64,000 bases of DNA. It comes from Thiobacillus sp. Lineage in GTDB: Bacteria > Pseudomonadota > Gammaproteobacteria > Burkholderiales > Thiobacillaceae. The notes below the pieces were generated by a model. That model was given only the letters and a program-made list of their open reading frames with translations, did no database searches and was not told the origin of the DNA. Position numbers and translations under genes: made by a program. Positions 54,396 to 62,911 of this stretch are shown in pieces (the stretch's first letter is position 1; each line of letters begins with the position of its first letter). Where the stretch lies: NCBI RefSeq assembly GCF_018780105.1, contig NZ_JADMKC010000005.1:266482-330481 (forward strand). The letters run 5' to 3'.

Positions 54396-54517
54396 GAATT
54401 GAGCAGCTGATCAAGCCAGTTGTTTTTGGCGGCTTGGCAATTAAGTATTTACTGATAGAGTTCAATTCAATTCGTTTATCGCTGGCCCGCGCGGCCCTAT
54501 CAAAGGATCAATCAAGC
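54396..54517 (+). promoter_or_regulatory. Region upstream of the FAD oxidoreductase gene
   Basis: It contains TTGGCA (54434-54439) and TAGAGT (54456-54461) spaced by 16 bases, a weak promoter candidate, followed by an A/T-rich stretch. AAAGGA (54502-54507) is the ribosome-binding site. No gene. Confidence 0.3.
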
Positions 54518-55513
54518 ATGGCACCTCTCAGAGCAGGCATTGTTGGCGCAGGAATAGCCGGAGCCAGTTGCGCGGGCACGCTCGCAGCAGCAGGCTGGGA
54601 CGTGGATATATTCGATAAGGCACGCGGGGCGGGTGGTCGCCTGTCGACCCGCCGCCTGGAGCCGGGCTGGGCCACGCTGGGTACGCCGTTCATTTCGGCC
54701 AAGCGCGATCCGTTCCGTAGCCAGCTGCGCGACTGGGCGCGTCAGGGCTGGCTCGCACCGGTGCGTGGCGAGGTGCTGCATGGCCGCGCCAACAAGGGCT
54801 GGGCACACGCGCAGTTGCAAAACCATTACCTCCCACTGATCGAGCCGTCCCAGATCGTGCGCAAATTGCTGGGCACGGCGCATCTGTATACCGAGTCGCG
54901 CGTCAGCGCGGTTCGTCCGCGCACGATCATTCTGGAAAACGGCCAGGTCATGGGCGATTACGACTGCGTCGTCTGCAGCGTGCCGGTGCCGCAGGCAATT
55001 CCCCTGCTCGATGCCTTGCCGCGTCTGAGCGAACGTCTCGGTGAAGTGCACTATCGTCCGATCTGGTCGTTTCTGATGCGCTGGGAGGGCGGGCCTGAGG
55101 CTGACATTATCCGTTTCGACGACCATCTGATTGACCTGGCGGTGCGGCAAACAGCCGGCGGCGAAGGCCTGTGGACGGTGCACAGCAGCCACGAATTCGC
55201 CGAAACCTATCTGGAGGCCTCGGAGATGGAGGCCAGCACCCGCGCCGCCTCGGCCGTGATGGGTTTGCTGGGCCTGCCGTGGCCGGTCGAGGTCGAAGCC
55301 TCGCATTTGTGGCGGCATGCCAAGCCGGAATCCACGATCGGCGGTTTCTGGCTGGGCGACCGTGAAAACCGGGTCGCCCTGATCGGCGACGGCATTGCCG
55401 GCGCCGGCGTCGAGCGCGCCTGGGAAAGCGGCGTGCGGCTGGCGCAGGCGCTGATGCTGGCGGAGGTCGAACTGGCGGACTGCCCGGCTATCTCGGCCCT
55501 GGATGAAGGTTGA
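54518..55513 (+). CDS. FAD-dependent oxidoreductase (amine oxidase/renalase-like)
   Basis: 331 residues. N-terminal dinucleotide-binding motif GIVGAGIAGASCAGTL, then the DKARGAGGRLSTRR loop typical of renalase-like NAD(P)/FAD proteins, and the C-terminal FAD motif RVALIGDGIAGAGVERAWESG. Soluble. Substrate is unknown. It is separated by 120 bases from the diiron protein gene on the same strand. Confidence 0.87.
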   Translation: MAPLRAGIVGAGIAGASCAGTLAAAGWDVDIFDKARGAGGRLSTRRLEPGWATLGTPFISAKRDPFRSQLRDWARQGWLAPVRGEVLHGRANKGWAHAQLQNHYLPLIEPSQIVRKLLGTAHLYTESRVSAVRPRTIILENGQVMGDYDCVVCSVPVPQAIPLLDALPRLSERLGEVHYRPIWSFLMRWEGGPEADIIRFDDHLIDLAVRQTAGGEGLWTVHSSHEFAETYLEASEMEASTRAASAVMGLLGLPWPVEVEASHLWRHAKPESTIGGFWLGDRENRVALIGDGIAGAGVERAWESGVRLAQALMLAEVELADCPAISALDEG

Positions 55514-55633
55514 TCCGCGATCGAATGCGTGACATGAGCCGGAATTAAACTTCCACACGGTCGAATCTGTTCGGCCGTCATGGGTCTATACATTCCGATA
55601 CGCCACGCCCCGATACATCAGGCCTGCTCCGAC

Positions 55634-56464
55634 ATGCTTTATATCGACCTTTTCAAATCGCTTGAACGCGCCCGCTGGAACATGGAAACCGATATTCCAT
55701 GGGACAGCTTCGATGCCGCCAGGCTGAGCGACGAGCAGGCGCTGACGATCAAGCTCAACGCGATTACCGAGTGGGCGGCGCTGCCGGCTACCGAAATGTT
55801 CCTGCGCGACTTTGCGCACGACAGCGATTTTTCCGCCTTCATGTCGATCTGGTTCTACGAGGAACAGAAGCATTCGCTGGTGCTGATGGAATACCTGCGC
55901 CGCTTCAAACCCGAGTACGTGCCGACCGAGGACGAGCTGCACGCTGTTCGCTTCCCGTTCGACCCGGCGCCGCCGATGGAAACCCTGATGCTGCATTTCT
56001 GTGGCGAGGTGCGCCTCACCCAGTGGTACAAGTGCGCATCGGCGTGGCATACCGAGCCGGTGATCAAGCACATCTACGAAACCATCTCGCGCGACGAGGC
56101 CCGCCATGGCGGCGCATATCTGCAATACATGAAGCGGGCGCTGAAGCAGGGCGGGCCCGGCGTGGCGGCGGCGTTCGCCAGGATCGGTTTCCTGATGGCC
56201 TCCAGCCAGCGCTCCGACAAGGCCTTGCACCCCACCAACCTGCACGTCAACGAGGCGCTGTTTCCGCAGGACACGATCCAGTCGCGCCTGCCCGATCCGC
56301 AATGGCTGGAACGCTGGCTCGACGAACAGATCCGCTTTGACGAAACCTGGGAAAACAAGGTGGTCGGCGGCATCCTGCGCAATCTGTCCAGTCTGCTCGG
56401 CCAGACGTTCGAGAACGTGCGCGACCTCAACCGTTACCGCAAACAGATGCTGGCTGCGGCCTGA
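55634..56464 (+). CDS. Ferritin-like diiron protein
   Basis: 276 residues, mostly helical. The iron-binding pattern is clear: Glu in AITEWAALPA, EEQKH, Glu in CGEVRLTQWYKCASAWH and DEARH. This is the E..ExxH repeat of the ferritin-like superfamily, closest to acyl-ACP desaturase/AurF-type oxygenases. No ribosome-binding site is good; an in-frame ATG at 55580 is an alternative start. The substrate is unknown. Downstream lies a MITE-like element. Confidence 0.8.
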   Translation: MLYIDLFKSLERARWNMETDIPWDSFDAARLSDEQALTIKLNAITEWAALPATEMFLRDFAHDSDFSAFMSIWFYEEQKHSLVLMEYLRRFKPEYVPTEDELHAVRFPFDPAPPMETLMLHFCGEVRLTQWYKCASAWHTEPVIKHIYETISRDEARHGGAYLQYMKRALKQGGPGVAAAFARIGFLMASSQRSDKALHPTNLHVNEALFPQDTIQSRLPDPQWLERWLDEQIRFDETWENKVVGGILRNLSSLLGQTFENVRDLNRYRKQMLAAA

Positions 56465-56473
56465 GCGGCCTGA

Positions 56474-56641
56474 CTAGGAGCCTGTCGGACTAGAAGGAAA
56501 TCGGCTGCAAATCCGCCTGGCCGGTCCATATTTCGCCGCTTTCTTGAGCAATAGAATGACTATTGCCCTGCGAAATCGTCAAAATCTGTCCTCGACCAGC
56601 CGAATTTTCGCTTCGATTTTTCAAGTCCGACAGGCTCCTAG
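56474..56641. mobile_element. 168-bp MITE-like element (CTAG ends, perfect 18-bp repeats)
   Basis: CTAGGAGCCTGTCGGACT (56474-56491) is perfectly repeated in inverse at 56624-56641. CTAG at each end fits a target duplication of IS5-type elements (inference). No coding potential inside. It fills the space between the convergent diiron protein and pseudouridine synthase genes and supplies the latter's TAG stop. Confidence 0.8.
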
Positions 56642-57360
56642 AATCGCTCGTCCGGACGCAGATAACGCCATTGCCCCTGCGGCACCTTGCCCAGCGACAC
56701 CCCGCCGAGGCGGATGCGCTTCATCGACACTACCTGCAAACCGACGGCTTCGCACAGATGGGCGACTTGCCCCACCTGCGCACCCTTTAGCGCCACGCGC
56801 AGGCGGGTTTCGTTTTGCCAGCTGACTTTGATCGTCGGCGGGATGCGGCCGTTGTAGCGGATGGCCTGGTTCAATTTTTTCAGCGTGTTCGGCAGCACTT
56901 CGCCGCTTACTTCGACTATGAGTTCGTGCTCGATCAGGGCGGCGTCTTCGCCGAGCTTGCGCGAGACGTGCCAGTCCTGGGTGAAGACGACCAGGCCGCT
57001 GGCGTCGGTTTCGAGCGGGACGCAGGGCGTGAGCTGGGTGAAATGCCGTTTCAGCCGTGCGATCCCCGAGGCGTCTTCTGCCCAGTGGTGGGCCGCGTCG
57101 AGCAGCTGCGCCGCCGCCGGGTCGCCCTCTATGGCGTGATGGCCGGGCGGCTTGTGCAGCAGCAGGGTGACGGGTTCGGCCTGCATGATGTTGGCGGCGG
57201 GGTCGATGTCGATGCGTTCCGCCGCGACGCGCGCCTGCGGCTCCTCGACCACCACACCCTCGACCCGCACCCAGCCGCCGGTGATGAGCTGCTCGGCTTC
57301 GCGGCGCGAGCAGGCGCGCAGTTCGGCGACACGTTTGGCAAGGCGGACGGGTTCTGTCAT
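56638..57360 (-). CDS. RsuA/RluF-type RNA pseudouridine synthase
   Basis: 240 residues. S4 domain (RLAKRVAELRACSRREAEQL), then the catalytic domain with the Asp in VPLETDASGLVVFT, a variant of the usual RLDxxTxGL motif, and the closing RIRLGGVSLGKVPQGQWRYL. RluF-like 23S rRNA modification is likely; the exact target base is uncertain. The TAG stop lies within the inverted repeat of the adjacent element. Confidence 0.85.
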   Translation of the reverse strand: MTEPVRLAKRVAELRACSRREAEQLITGGWVRVEGVVVEEPQARVAAERIDIDPAANIMQAEPVTLLLHKPPGHHAIEGDPAAAQLLDAAHHWAEDASGIARLKRHFTQLTPCVPLETDASGLVVFTQDWHVSRKLGEDAALIEHELIVEVSGEVLPNTLKKLNQAIRYNGRIPPTIKVSWQNETRLRVALKGAQVGQVAHLCEAVGLQVVSMKRIRLGGVSLGKVPQGQWRYLRPDERF

Positions 57361-57461
57361 GGCGGGGGGCGAGTTCCAACGAGGCAGCGAGTTTAACGCC
57401 GGCCGGTTGTTATTGCGGATGCGGGCGCGGTATGCTTTTGGATCATTCTTTGGAGACGACC

Positions 57462-58250
57462 ATGAAAACCACCCTTGCTCTGACCTTGCTGTTGTTCACA
57501 GCGTCCGCCCATGCTGCCGTGATCGGCAAGGATGTCAGCTATCCGGCGGGCGATACCACGATGCGCGGCTATCTGGCCTACGACGACGCCGTCAAGGGCA
57601 AGCGCGCCGGGGTGCTGGTGGTGCCCGAATGGTGGGGCGTCAACGACTACGCACGGAAGCGGGCGCGCATGCTGGCCGGCGAAGGCTATGTCGCGCTGGT
57701 GGTCGACATGTACGGCAACGGCCAGACGGCCGACAACCCGGCGGATGCTGGCAAGCTGGCCGGCAGCGTCAACAAGAATCCGCCGCTGGCGCTGGGCCGC
57801 TTCCAGGCGGCCGAGCAGTTTCTCGGCAAGCAGCCCAATGTGAAGAAGGGCGAACTGGCCGCGCTGGGCTACTGTTTTGGCGGCGGCGTGGTACTCAACA
57901 TGGCGCGCGCGGGCGAGCCGCTAAAATCGGCGGTCAGCTATCACGGCGTGCTGGCCACCGACGTCGCGGTCAAGCCCGGCAGCATCAAGACGAAGCTGCG
58001 CGTGTTCCACGGTGAGGCCGACCCGGTGGTGCCGCCGGAGCAGGTCGAAGCGTTCAAGCTCGAAATGGACACCGCCAAGGCCGACTACATGTTCGTGGCC
58101 TATCCAGGGGTGAAGCACACCTTCACCAACCGCGAAGCCGACAGCTACGCAGCGCAGTTCGGCCTGCCGCTCAAATACGACAACGCGGCCGACACCGATT
58201 CGTGGACGCGCACGCTCGAATTCCTCAAGTCGACCCTGAACAATGACTGA
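57462..58250 (+). CDS. Secreted dienelactone hydrolase-family protein
   Basis: 262 residues. Signal peptide (about 1-19, cleaved near SAHAA), then the alpha/beta hydrolase fold with catalytic Cys in LGYCFGGGVVL, acidic residue in HGEADPVVP and His in GVKHTFTN. This is the Cys-Asp-His triad of dienelactone hydrolases. GGAGA precedes ATG 57462. It overlaps the FolE gene by eight bases. Natural substrate unknown; periplasmic by its signal. Confidence 0.9.
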   Translation: MKTTLALTLLLFTASAHAAVIGKDVSYPAGDTTMRGYLAYDDAVKGKRAGVLVVPEWWGVNDYARKRARMLAGEGYVALVVDMYGNGQTADNPADAGKLAGSVNKNPPLALGRFQAAEQFLGKQPNVKKGELAALGYCFGGGVVLNMARAGEPLKSAVSYHGVLATDVAVKPGSIKTKLRVFHGEADPVVPPEQVEAFKLEMDTAKADYMFVAYPGVKHTFTNREADSYAAQFGLPLKYDNAADTDSWTRTLEFLKSTLNND

Positions 58251-58887
58251 CACCTGCGACCACGACGGCCACGCCCACCCGGCTTCGGGCAGTCTCGGCA
58301 TCCCGCAGGTCGGGCAGTTCGATCCGGCGGCGTTCGAGCGGGCGGTCAACGACATGCTGGTCGCCTGTGGCGTGGCGCCGGATTCGGTACATACCGGGCG
58401 CACCGCCCAGCGTGTGCGCGAACTGTGGCAAAAGCGCCTGCTCGGCGGCTACGCCATGCACCCGGCCGATGCGCTGGGCGAAGGCTTCGCCGACACGCGC
58501 GACGACATGGTGGTGGTACGCGGCATCGCCGTGCATGGCGTCTGTCCGCACCATCTAGTGCCGTTTCGCGGGGTGGCACACGTGGCCTATATTCCGGGCG
58601 GCCGGCTGCATGGCTTCGGGCGCATCGCGCGCATGGTCGATGCGATCGGCCATCGCTTCACCTACCAGGAATGGATGACGCGCGACATCGCGGAAGCCCT
58701 GGTGACGCACGGTCTGGCGCAGGGCGCTGCGTGCATCATCGAGGCCGAGCAACTATGCCTGCTGCTGGGCGAAGACCGGCGCGGCGACGAACGCGTGGTG
58801 ACGCAGGCGTTCACCGGCTGCTTCCGCAGCAGCGATCAGCAGCGCAACGAGTTTCTGCGCGCGGTGTCGCACTCAGATTTGCGCTGA
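58243..58887 (+). CDS. GTP cyclohydrolase I-like protein (divergent FolE)
   Basis: 214 residues with a His-rich N-terminus (DHDGHAH). It keeps the family core: VHGVCPHHLVPFRGVAHVAY with zinc-binding Cys and His, and the later zinc Cys in AEQLCLLLG. However, the residue two before that Cys, His179 in E. coli FolE, is Gln here, and the following ARG-type motif is changed. It may be a low-activity or altered FolE. It is coupled to the upstream hydrolase by an 8-bp overlap. Confidence 0.8.
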   Translation: MTDTCDHDGHAHPASGSLGIPQVGQFDPAAFERAVNDMLVACGVAPDSVHTGRTAQRVRELWQKRLLGGYAMHPADALGEGFADTRDDMVVVRGIAVHGVCPHHLVPFRGVAHVAYIPGGRLHGFGRIARMVDAIGHRFTYQEWMTRDIAEALVTHGLAQGAACIIEAEQLCLLLGEDRRGDERVVTQAFTGCFRSSDQQRNEFLRAVSHSDLR

Positions 58888-58930
58888 TCGCAGCGGTCTG
58901 GTTTTGATTGTCCCTGCGCCTCGTACCCGC

Positions 58931-59488
58931 ATGAAGTCTGCCGTCCTGTCGCTTGCCTTGCTGGCGGCCACGCCCGCGCAGGCCGCCGAAGCCCCCAACT
59001 GGAATACCGAACCTGCACCCAGCGTGCTAGTCAACCTGAGCGAGCCGGCTGCCGACGAAGTGGTGGTGGTGATCAACGACAACGCCCTGGGCGGCAACCA
59101 TGCCGGCCTGTTTGCCGGCAAGCGGCTGCTCGATCCGGCGGGCAGCTATGTGGGGGTGCGCAGTGAAGACAAGGACTGGCCGGGGCCGAGCCTGGCGGAC
59201 TACGCGCGCTATCAGACAGTCGACGGCCCCAACATCCGCCTCTATCGGTTTCGCCTGCAGCCCGATGCGTTCGCCCTGATCGAACAGCGCATCCAGGCCA
59301 GCGGCTTTACGGCGCCGCTGTTCTGTGCCGTGGCGGTGCAGAACCTGCTGGTCGGGGTGCCGCCGTTCGGGTCGATCGAATCGACCGGCTGGACGTACCC
59401 GACCGCGCTGGCTCAGACCCTGGATACGCTGACCCGGGGAGAGCCTGCGGCCGGGGTCTGCCAGAAGCTCGACGCGTCGCCGTGCTGA
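58931..59488 (+). CDS. Hypothetical exported protein
   Basis: 185 residues. Signal peptide (about 1-20, LALLAATPAQAAEA). The mature part has no family I recognise; it contains two Cys pairs near its end and a strand-rich centre (ADEVVVVINDNALGG, NIRLYRFRLQPDAFA). Same strand as folE. ATG 58931 has no good ribosome-binding site. Function unknown. Confidence 0.6.
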   Translation: MKSAVLSLALLAATPAQAAEAPNWNTEPAPSVLVNLSEPAADEVVVVINDNALGGNHAGLFAGKRLLDPAGSYVGVRSEDKDWPGPSLADYARYQTVDGPNIRLYRFRLQPDAFALIEQRIQASGFTAPLFCAVAVQNLLVGVPPFGSIESTGWTYPTALAQTLDTLTRGEPAAGVCQKLDASPC

Positions 59489-59507
59489 TCCGCCCTGATT
59501 CTTTGTC

Positions 59508-59535
59508 TTGACACATACCAACCGGTATGTATGAT
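59508..59535 (+). promoter_or_regulatory. Near-consensus promoter with operator in the spacer, tetR gene
   Basis: TTGACA (59508-59513) and TATGAT (59530-59535) are spaced by 16 bases. The spacer holds the inverted repeat ACATACC (59513-59519) / GGTATGT (59524-59530), so a repressor here blocks the promoter directly. The first ATG after the expected start of transcription is 59543, implying a leaderless or near-leaderless mRNA. Confidence 0.75.
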
Positions 59536-59542
59536 CAGGTTC

Positions 59543-60148
59543 ATGAACGCATCGATCAAAACCCCCGACCTGACCCGGCAAAAACTGCTGGAAGCGGCCT
59601 TCGCTGAAATTCATCGCAACGGCTTTCAGGCGGCATCACTGACGCATATCCTCGCGGATACCGGCTTGACCAAAGGTGCGCTGTACCACCATTTTCCCGA
59701 CAAGAAAGCGCTGGGGCTGGCGGTCATCGAGGAGGTGATCCGGCCACAACTGGCGGCAATGATGTTCGCGCCGCTGGCCGATACTCAACAGCCGCTGGCA
59801 GCGATGCAGGCGTTGCTCAAAGGCAAGGCGAGCGAGCCCGACCCCTGGGTGGTGACGCTGGGCTGTCCGCTCAACAATCTGATGCAGGAAATGAGCCCGG
59901 TCGACGAAGCCTTTCGGCTGCAGCTGAACAGCCTGTTCGAGGCGTGGGTGGGCGTGGTGACGGCGGCGCTGAAGCGCGGCCTCAAATCGGGCGAAGTGAA
60001 TGCAGCGGTCAAGCCTGGCGATACCGCATTTTTCATTGTGTCCGCGCTCGAAGGCTGTATCGGGATGAGCAAGAACACGCAGTCGGTCGCGGCGTATCGA
60101 GGCTGCCTCGGGCAGTTGAGCCACTATCTGGACACCCTGAAATCATGA
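59543..60148 (+). CDS. TetR-family transcriptional regulator
   Basis: 201 residues. N-terminal helix-turn-helix: RQKLLEAAFAEIHRNGFQAA, LTHILADTGLTKGALYHHFPDKKAL. The C-terminal ligand domain has two Cys regions (LGCPLNN and EGCIGM). ATG 59543 is chosen because an ATG at 59531 lies inside the -10 box. It likely represses its own promoter and the two genes downstream. Ligand unknown. Confidence 0.9.
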   Translation: MNASIKTPDLTRQKLLEAAFAEIHRNGFQAASLTHILADTGLTKGALYHHFPDKKALGLAVIEEVIRPQLAAMMFAPLADTQQPLAAMQALLKGKASEPDPWVVTLGCPLNNLMQEMSPVDEAFRLQLNSLFEAWVGVVTAALKRGLKSGEVNAAVKPGDTAFFIVSALEGCIGMSKNTQSVAAYRGCLGQLSHYLDTLKS

Positions 60149-60172
60149 ATTTCGCAACCGGAGGGGATGCGC

Positions 60173-60643
60173 ATGAAAAGTGAACTGCAACGTCCGCGTA
60201 CGCTGATCCTGCCGCCCGCGCCTTACGCGGCTGCCCTTCTGGGCGGCTGGTGGCTGGATCGCCATGTGCTGCCGCTGGCCTTCGATGGCGGGGCCGCCTC
60301 GCGTCCGCTTGGCTGGCTGTGGCTGGCCGTCGGCCTGATGTTGTTCAGCTGGACGCTGTGGACGTTTTACCGCCATCACACCACGGTCAATCCCTATGCA
60401 GGCGCATCCGCGCTCTGCACGGACGGCCCGTTCCGCTTTAGCCGCAATCCCATCTACCTGGGCGACTGGTTCATTCTGGTCGGCGTGGCCTTGCTGCTCA
60501 ACACGCTGTGGCCGTTGCTGTTCGCGCCCCTGATCTGGGTCATGTTGCGCTTCGGCGTGATCCGGCATGAAGAAGCCCATCTCGAAGCGAAATTCGGCGA
60601 GGCTTACCGGCAATACAAACGCCGTGTCAGACGCTGGATCTAA
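60173..60643 (+). CDS. Isoprenylcysteine carboxyl methyltransferase-family membrane protein
   Basis: 156 residues, four hydrophobic helices, ending with the ICMT/PEMT-like SAM-binding pattern: GPFRFSRNPIYLGDWFILVG, IRHEEAHLEAKFGEAYRQYK. ATG 60173 has GGAGGGG six bases upstream. It likely methylates a small or lipid-like substrate; bacterial members of this family are poorly characterised. Second gene of the tetR operon. Confidence 0.82.
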   Translation: MKSELQRPRTLILPPAPYAAALLGGWWLDRHVLPLAFDGGAASRPLGWLWLAVGLMLFSWTLWTFYRHHTTVNPYAGASALCTDGPFRFSRNPIYLGDWFILVGVALLLNTLWPLLFAPLIWVMLRFGVIRHEEAHLEAKFGEAYRQYKRRVRRWI

Positions 60644-60660
60644 ACCCCAAGGAGAGTTCA

Positions 60661-61194
60661 ATGAGTATTTTGCAAACGATGACGCCCGAGACCGCAACGG
60701 GTGAAGTGGCCGAGATTTATGCGCAGATCAAGCAGGCATGGGGACATGTGCCGACGGCGATCCAGGTGTTCAGCGCCAATCCGTTCCTGCTCCGTCATCA
60801 GTGGGAGTACTACAGCAGCATGATGCAACATCCGCGGCTGTCTTTTCCGCTGACCGCGTGCATCCGCATGCTGGTGTCGCAGGGCGGTCAGTGCGCGTAT
60901 TGCATCGATATGAATGCAGGCATGCTGATCAACATGGCCGGCTGGACACCCGAGCAGGTGGCCGCAACGCGGGCCGATTTCAGGAACAGTCCGCTGTCCG
61001 GGGATGAAAAGATGCTGCTGGGACTGGTGCTGAAGGCAACCCGCGATTCCAACAGCGTCACCGCGCTGGACGTTCAGGGTGCGCGCGAAGCGGGCTGGAC
61101 GGATGGCGACATTCTGGATGCAGTCAACCACGGCGCGCGTATGGTGGCGGCCGACATCCTGATCAATGGCTTCAAGGTCGAGCGCGATTTTTGA
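60661..61194 (+). CDS. Carboxymuconolactone decarboxylase/AhpD-family protein
   Basis: 177 residues, all-helical. The redox-active CxxC plus His region appears as GQCAYCIDMNAGML, with His replaced by Asn compared with the usual CxxCxxxH of AhpD. AAGGAG precedes the ATG. Third gene of the tetR operon, so it may be induced by the TetR ligand, possibly a reactive compound (inference). Its TGA stop is inside an inverted repeat. Confidence 0.83.
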   Translation: MSILQTMTPETATGEVAEIYAQIKQAWGHVPTAIQVFSANPFLLRHQWEYYSSMMQHPRLSFPLTACIRMLVSQGGQCAYCIDMNAGMLINMAGWTPEQVAATRADFRNSPLSGDEKMLLGLVLKATRDSNSVTALDVQGAREAGWTDGDILDAVNHGARMVAADILINGFKVERDF

Positions 61195-61331
61195 GACGGC
61201 GGAGGCGAAGCGCCGCCTTCCGATGATTTCCCCATCGCCAACCCCCCCGCGTCTCGATGTCCCTAACTGGCTGACGATTGACTTCCGCAACGGTAGGGGG
61301 GGCTTCGGCTACCCAACTGAAGCCGTCTCAA
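61191..61331. repeat. Inverted repeat TTGAGACGGC bounding the gap between convergent genes
   Basis: TTGAGACGGC (61191-61200) is repeated in inverse at 61322-61331. The TGA stops of both flanking convergent genes lie in these arms. The interior has a GGCGG/CCGCC hairpin right after the first arm and C7 and G7 tracts that could pair. The same 10-mer bounds a repeat at 48224-48304. Confidence 0.5.
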
Positions 61332-62128
61332 GCCAGCTTGAGGCGCTCGCGGGCGTTGCGGGTGGTGGCTGCGGCGATGTCTTCGACCGTCATGCCACGC
61401 AGCAGGGCCAGTTCCGCTGCAATGCGCGGCAGCTCGCCCGGGGCGTTGCGGCCCTGGCCGATCCACACGGGGGGCATGTCGGGGCTGTCGGTTTCCAGCA
61501 CGATGGACTCGAGCGGCAGCTCGGCTGCCAGCCTGCGCAGATGATTGGCGCGCGGCCAGGTGAAGGCACCGCCGAATCCCAGCTTGAATCCGAGCTTGAT
61601 GAATTCCGCCGCCTGCTGCGCGCTGCCGTTGAAGGCATGCGCGATGCCGCCGGGCAGCTTGATCTGGCGCAGGTGTTTCAATAGTTCGTCGCTCGACTTG
61701 CGGCAGTGCAGCAGTACCGGCAAGTCGAAATCACGCGCAATTTTCAGCTGCTCGACGTAGTAATGCGTTTGCGTGGCCGGGTCGAGTCCGCGCACGAAAA
61801 AATCCAGACCGATTTCGCCGATCGCCACCGGACGGTGCGCCGCGATTTGCGCGCGCAGATCTACCAGGTGCTCGGGCCGGTGAGTCGCGATGTACATCGG
61901 GTGCAGCCCCCATGCCGGCAGGCAGCCCGGATAGCCCGTGCAGGTGGCGGCAACGGCGGCAAAATTGTCGCGGGTGATCGAGGGCACGATCTGCAGGGCG
62001 ACGCCGGCAGCCTGGGCGCGCCCGTACTCGGCGTCGCGGTCGGCGTCGAATTCAGCCGCGTCGAAGTGGCTGTGGGTGTCAATGAAAAACGGCGTCCTGG
62101 AAGACGCCGTTTTGCTTGCATCGGACAT
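61328..62128 (-). CDS. TatD-family metal-dependent hydrolase
   Basis: 266 residues, TIM-barrel. Metal ligands: HSHF motif in DTHSHFDAAEF, Glu in IGEIGLDFF, His in VLLHCRKS, His in IAHAFNGS and Asp in ETDSPDMPP. TatD proteins are 3'-5' DNases/deoxyribonuclease-type enzymes. Close to the BAX inhibitor-like gene on the same strand (six bases apart). The stop is within an inverted repeat. Confidence 0.93.
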   Translation of the reverse strand: MSDASKTASSRTPFFIDTHSHFDAAEFDADRDAEYGRAQAAGVALQIVPSITRDNFAAVAATCTGYPGCLPAWGLHPMYIATHRPEHLVDLRAQIAAHRPVAIGEIGLDFFVRGLDPATQTHYYVEQLKIARDFDLPVLLHCRKSSDELLKHLRQIKLPGGIAHAFNGSAQQAAEFIKLGFKLGFGGAFTWPRANHLRRLAAELPLESIVLETDSPDMPPVWIGQGRNAPGELPRIAAELALLRGMTVEDIAAATTRNARERLKLA

Positions 62129-62134
62129 GCAGGC

Positions 62135-62800
62135 TCAATCGCTGTTGGCAAAACCCAGCAGCTGCAGCAGGCTGGTAAACAGGTTGAAGATCGCCACGAA
62201 CAGGGTGACGGTCGCCATGATGTAGTTGGTTTCGCCGCCGTGGATGATGTTGCTGGTCTCGTACAGGATCAGGCCGGACATCAGCAGCACGAACATGGCC
62301 GATACCGCCAGCGACAGGCCGGGCAGTTCGAAGAAGAACGCGCCGATGCTGGCGAGGAAACCGACCAGGATGCCGACCGCGAGGAAGCCGCCCATGAAGC
62401 TGAAATCCTTGCGGGTGGTCATCACGTAGGCCGACAGGGCGAGGAAGATCGCAGCCGTGCCGCCCATCGCCATCATCACGGTCTGGGTGCCGTTGGGCAG
62501 CGACAGGTAGGCGTTGAGGATGGGGCCGAGGGTATAGCCCATGAAGCCGGTGAGGGCGAACACGAAGCCGAGGCCTGCACCGCTGTTGCGGAACTTGGTG
62601 GTGAGGAACAACAGGCCAAAGTAGCCGACCAGGGTGATGATGAAGCCGGGCGAGGGCAGGTTGAGCGACATGGTCACGCCGGCGGTGAGCGCGGCGAAGG
62701 CCAGCGTCATCGACAGCAGCATGTAGGTGTTGCGAACGACCTTGTTGGTCGATACGGCAGCAGACTGGCTGCGATCAAGGGTGGTGTATTGCGTGTTCAT
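62135..62800 (-). CDS. BAX inhibitor-1/YccA-family membrane protein
   Basis: 221 residues with seven hydrophobic helices, including the family segment GFMGYTLGPILNAYLS, and Asp/Glu near the last helices (SGLILYETSNIIHGGETNYI). GGAGG lies upstream of ATG 62800; a longer in-frame start is rejected. BI-1 family proteins are linked to membrane stress and calcium leak; YccA restrains FtsH in E. coli. Confidence 0.92.
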   Translation of the reverse strand: MNTQYTTLDRSQSAAVSTNKVVRNTYMLLSMTLAFAALTAGVTMSLNLPSPGFIITLVGYFGLLFLTTKFRNSGAGLGFVFALTGFMGYTLGPILNAYLSLPNGTQTVMMAMGGTAAIFLALSAYVMTTRKDFSFMGGFLAVGILVGFLASIGAFFFELPGLSLAVSAMFVLLMSGLILYETSNIIHGGETNYIMATVTLFVAIFNLFTSLLQLLGFANSD

Positions 62801-62911
62801 GCGACCTCCAGAAATAACGAACGTCAGAATGACGCGATAAGCCATTCTAGCTGCGGATTTTTACGAAAGATAGCGTCGGGCCATGGCTGAAACCCCTGTG
62901 TCGTCACGGTT

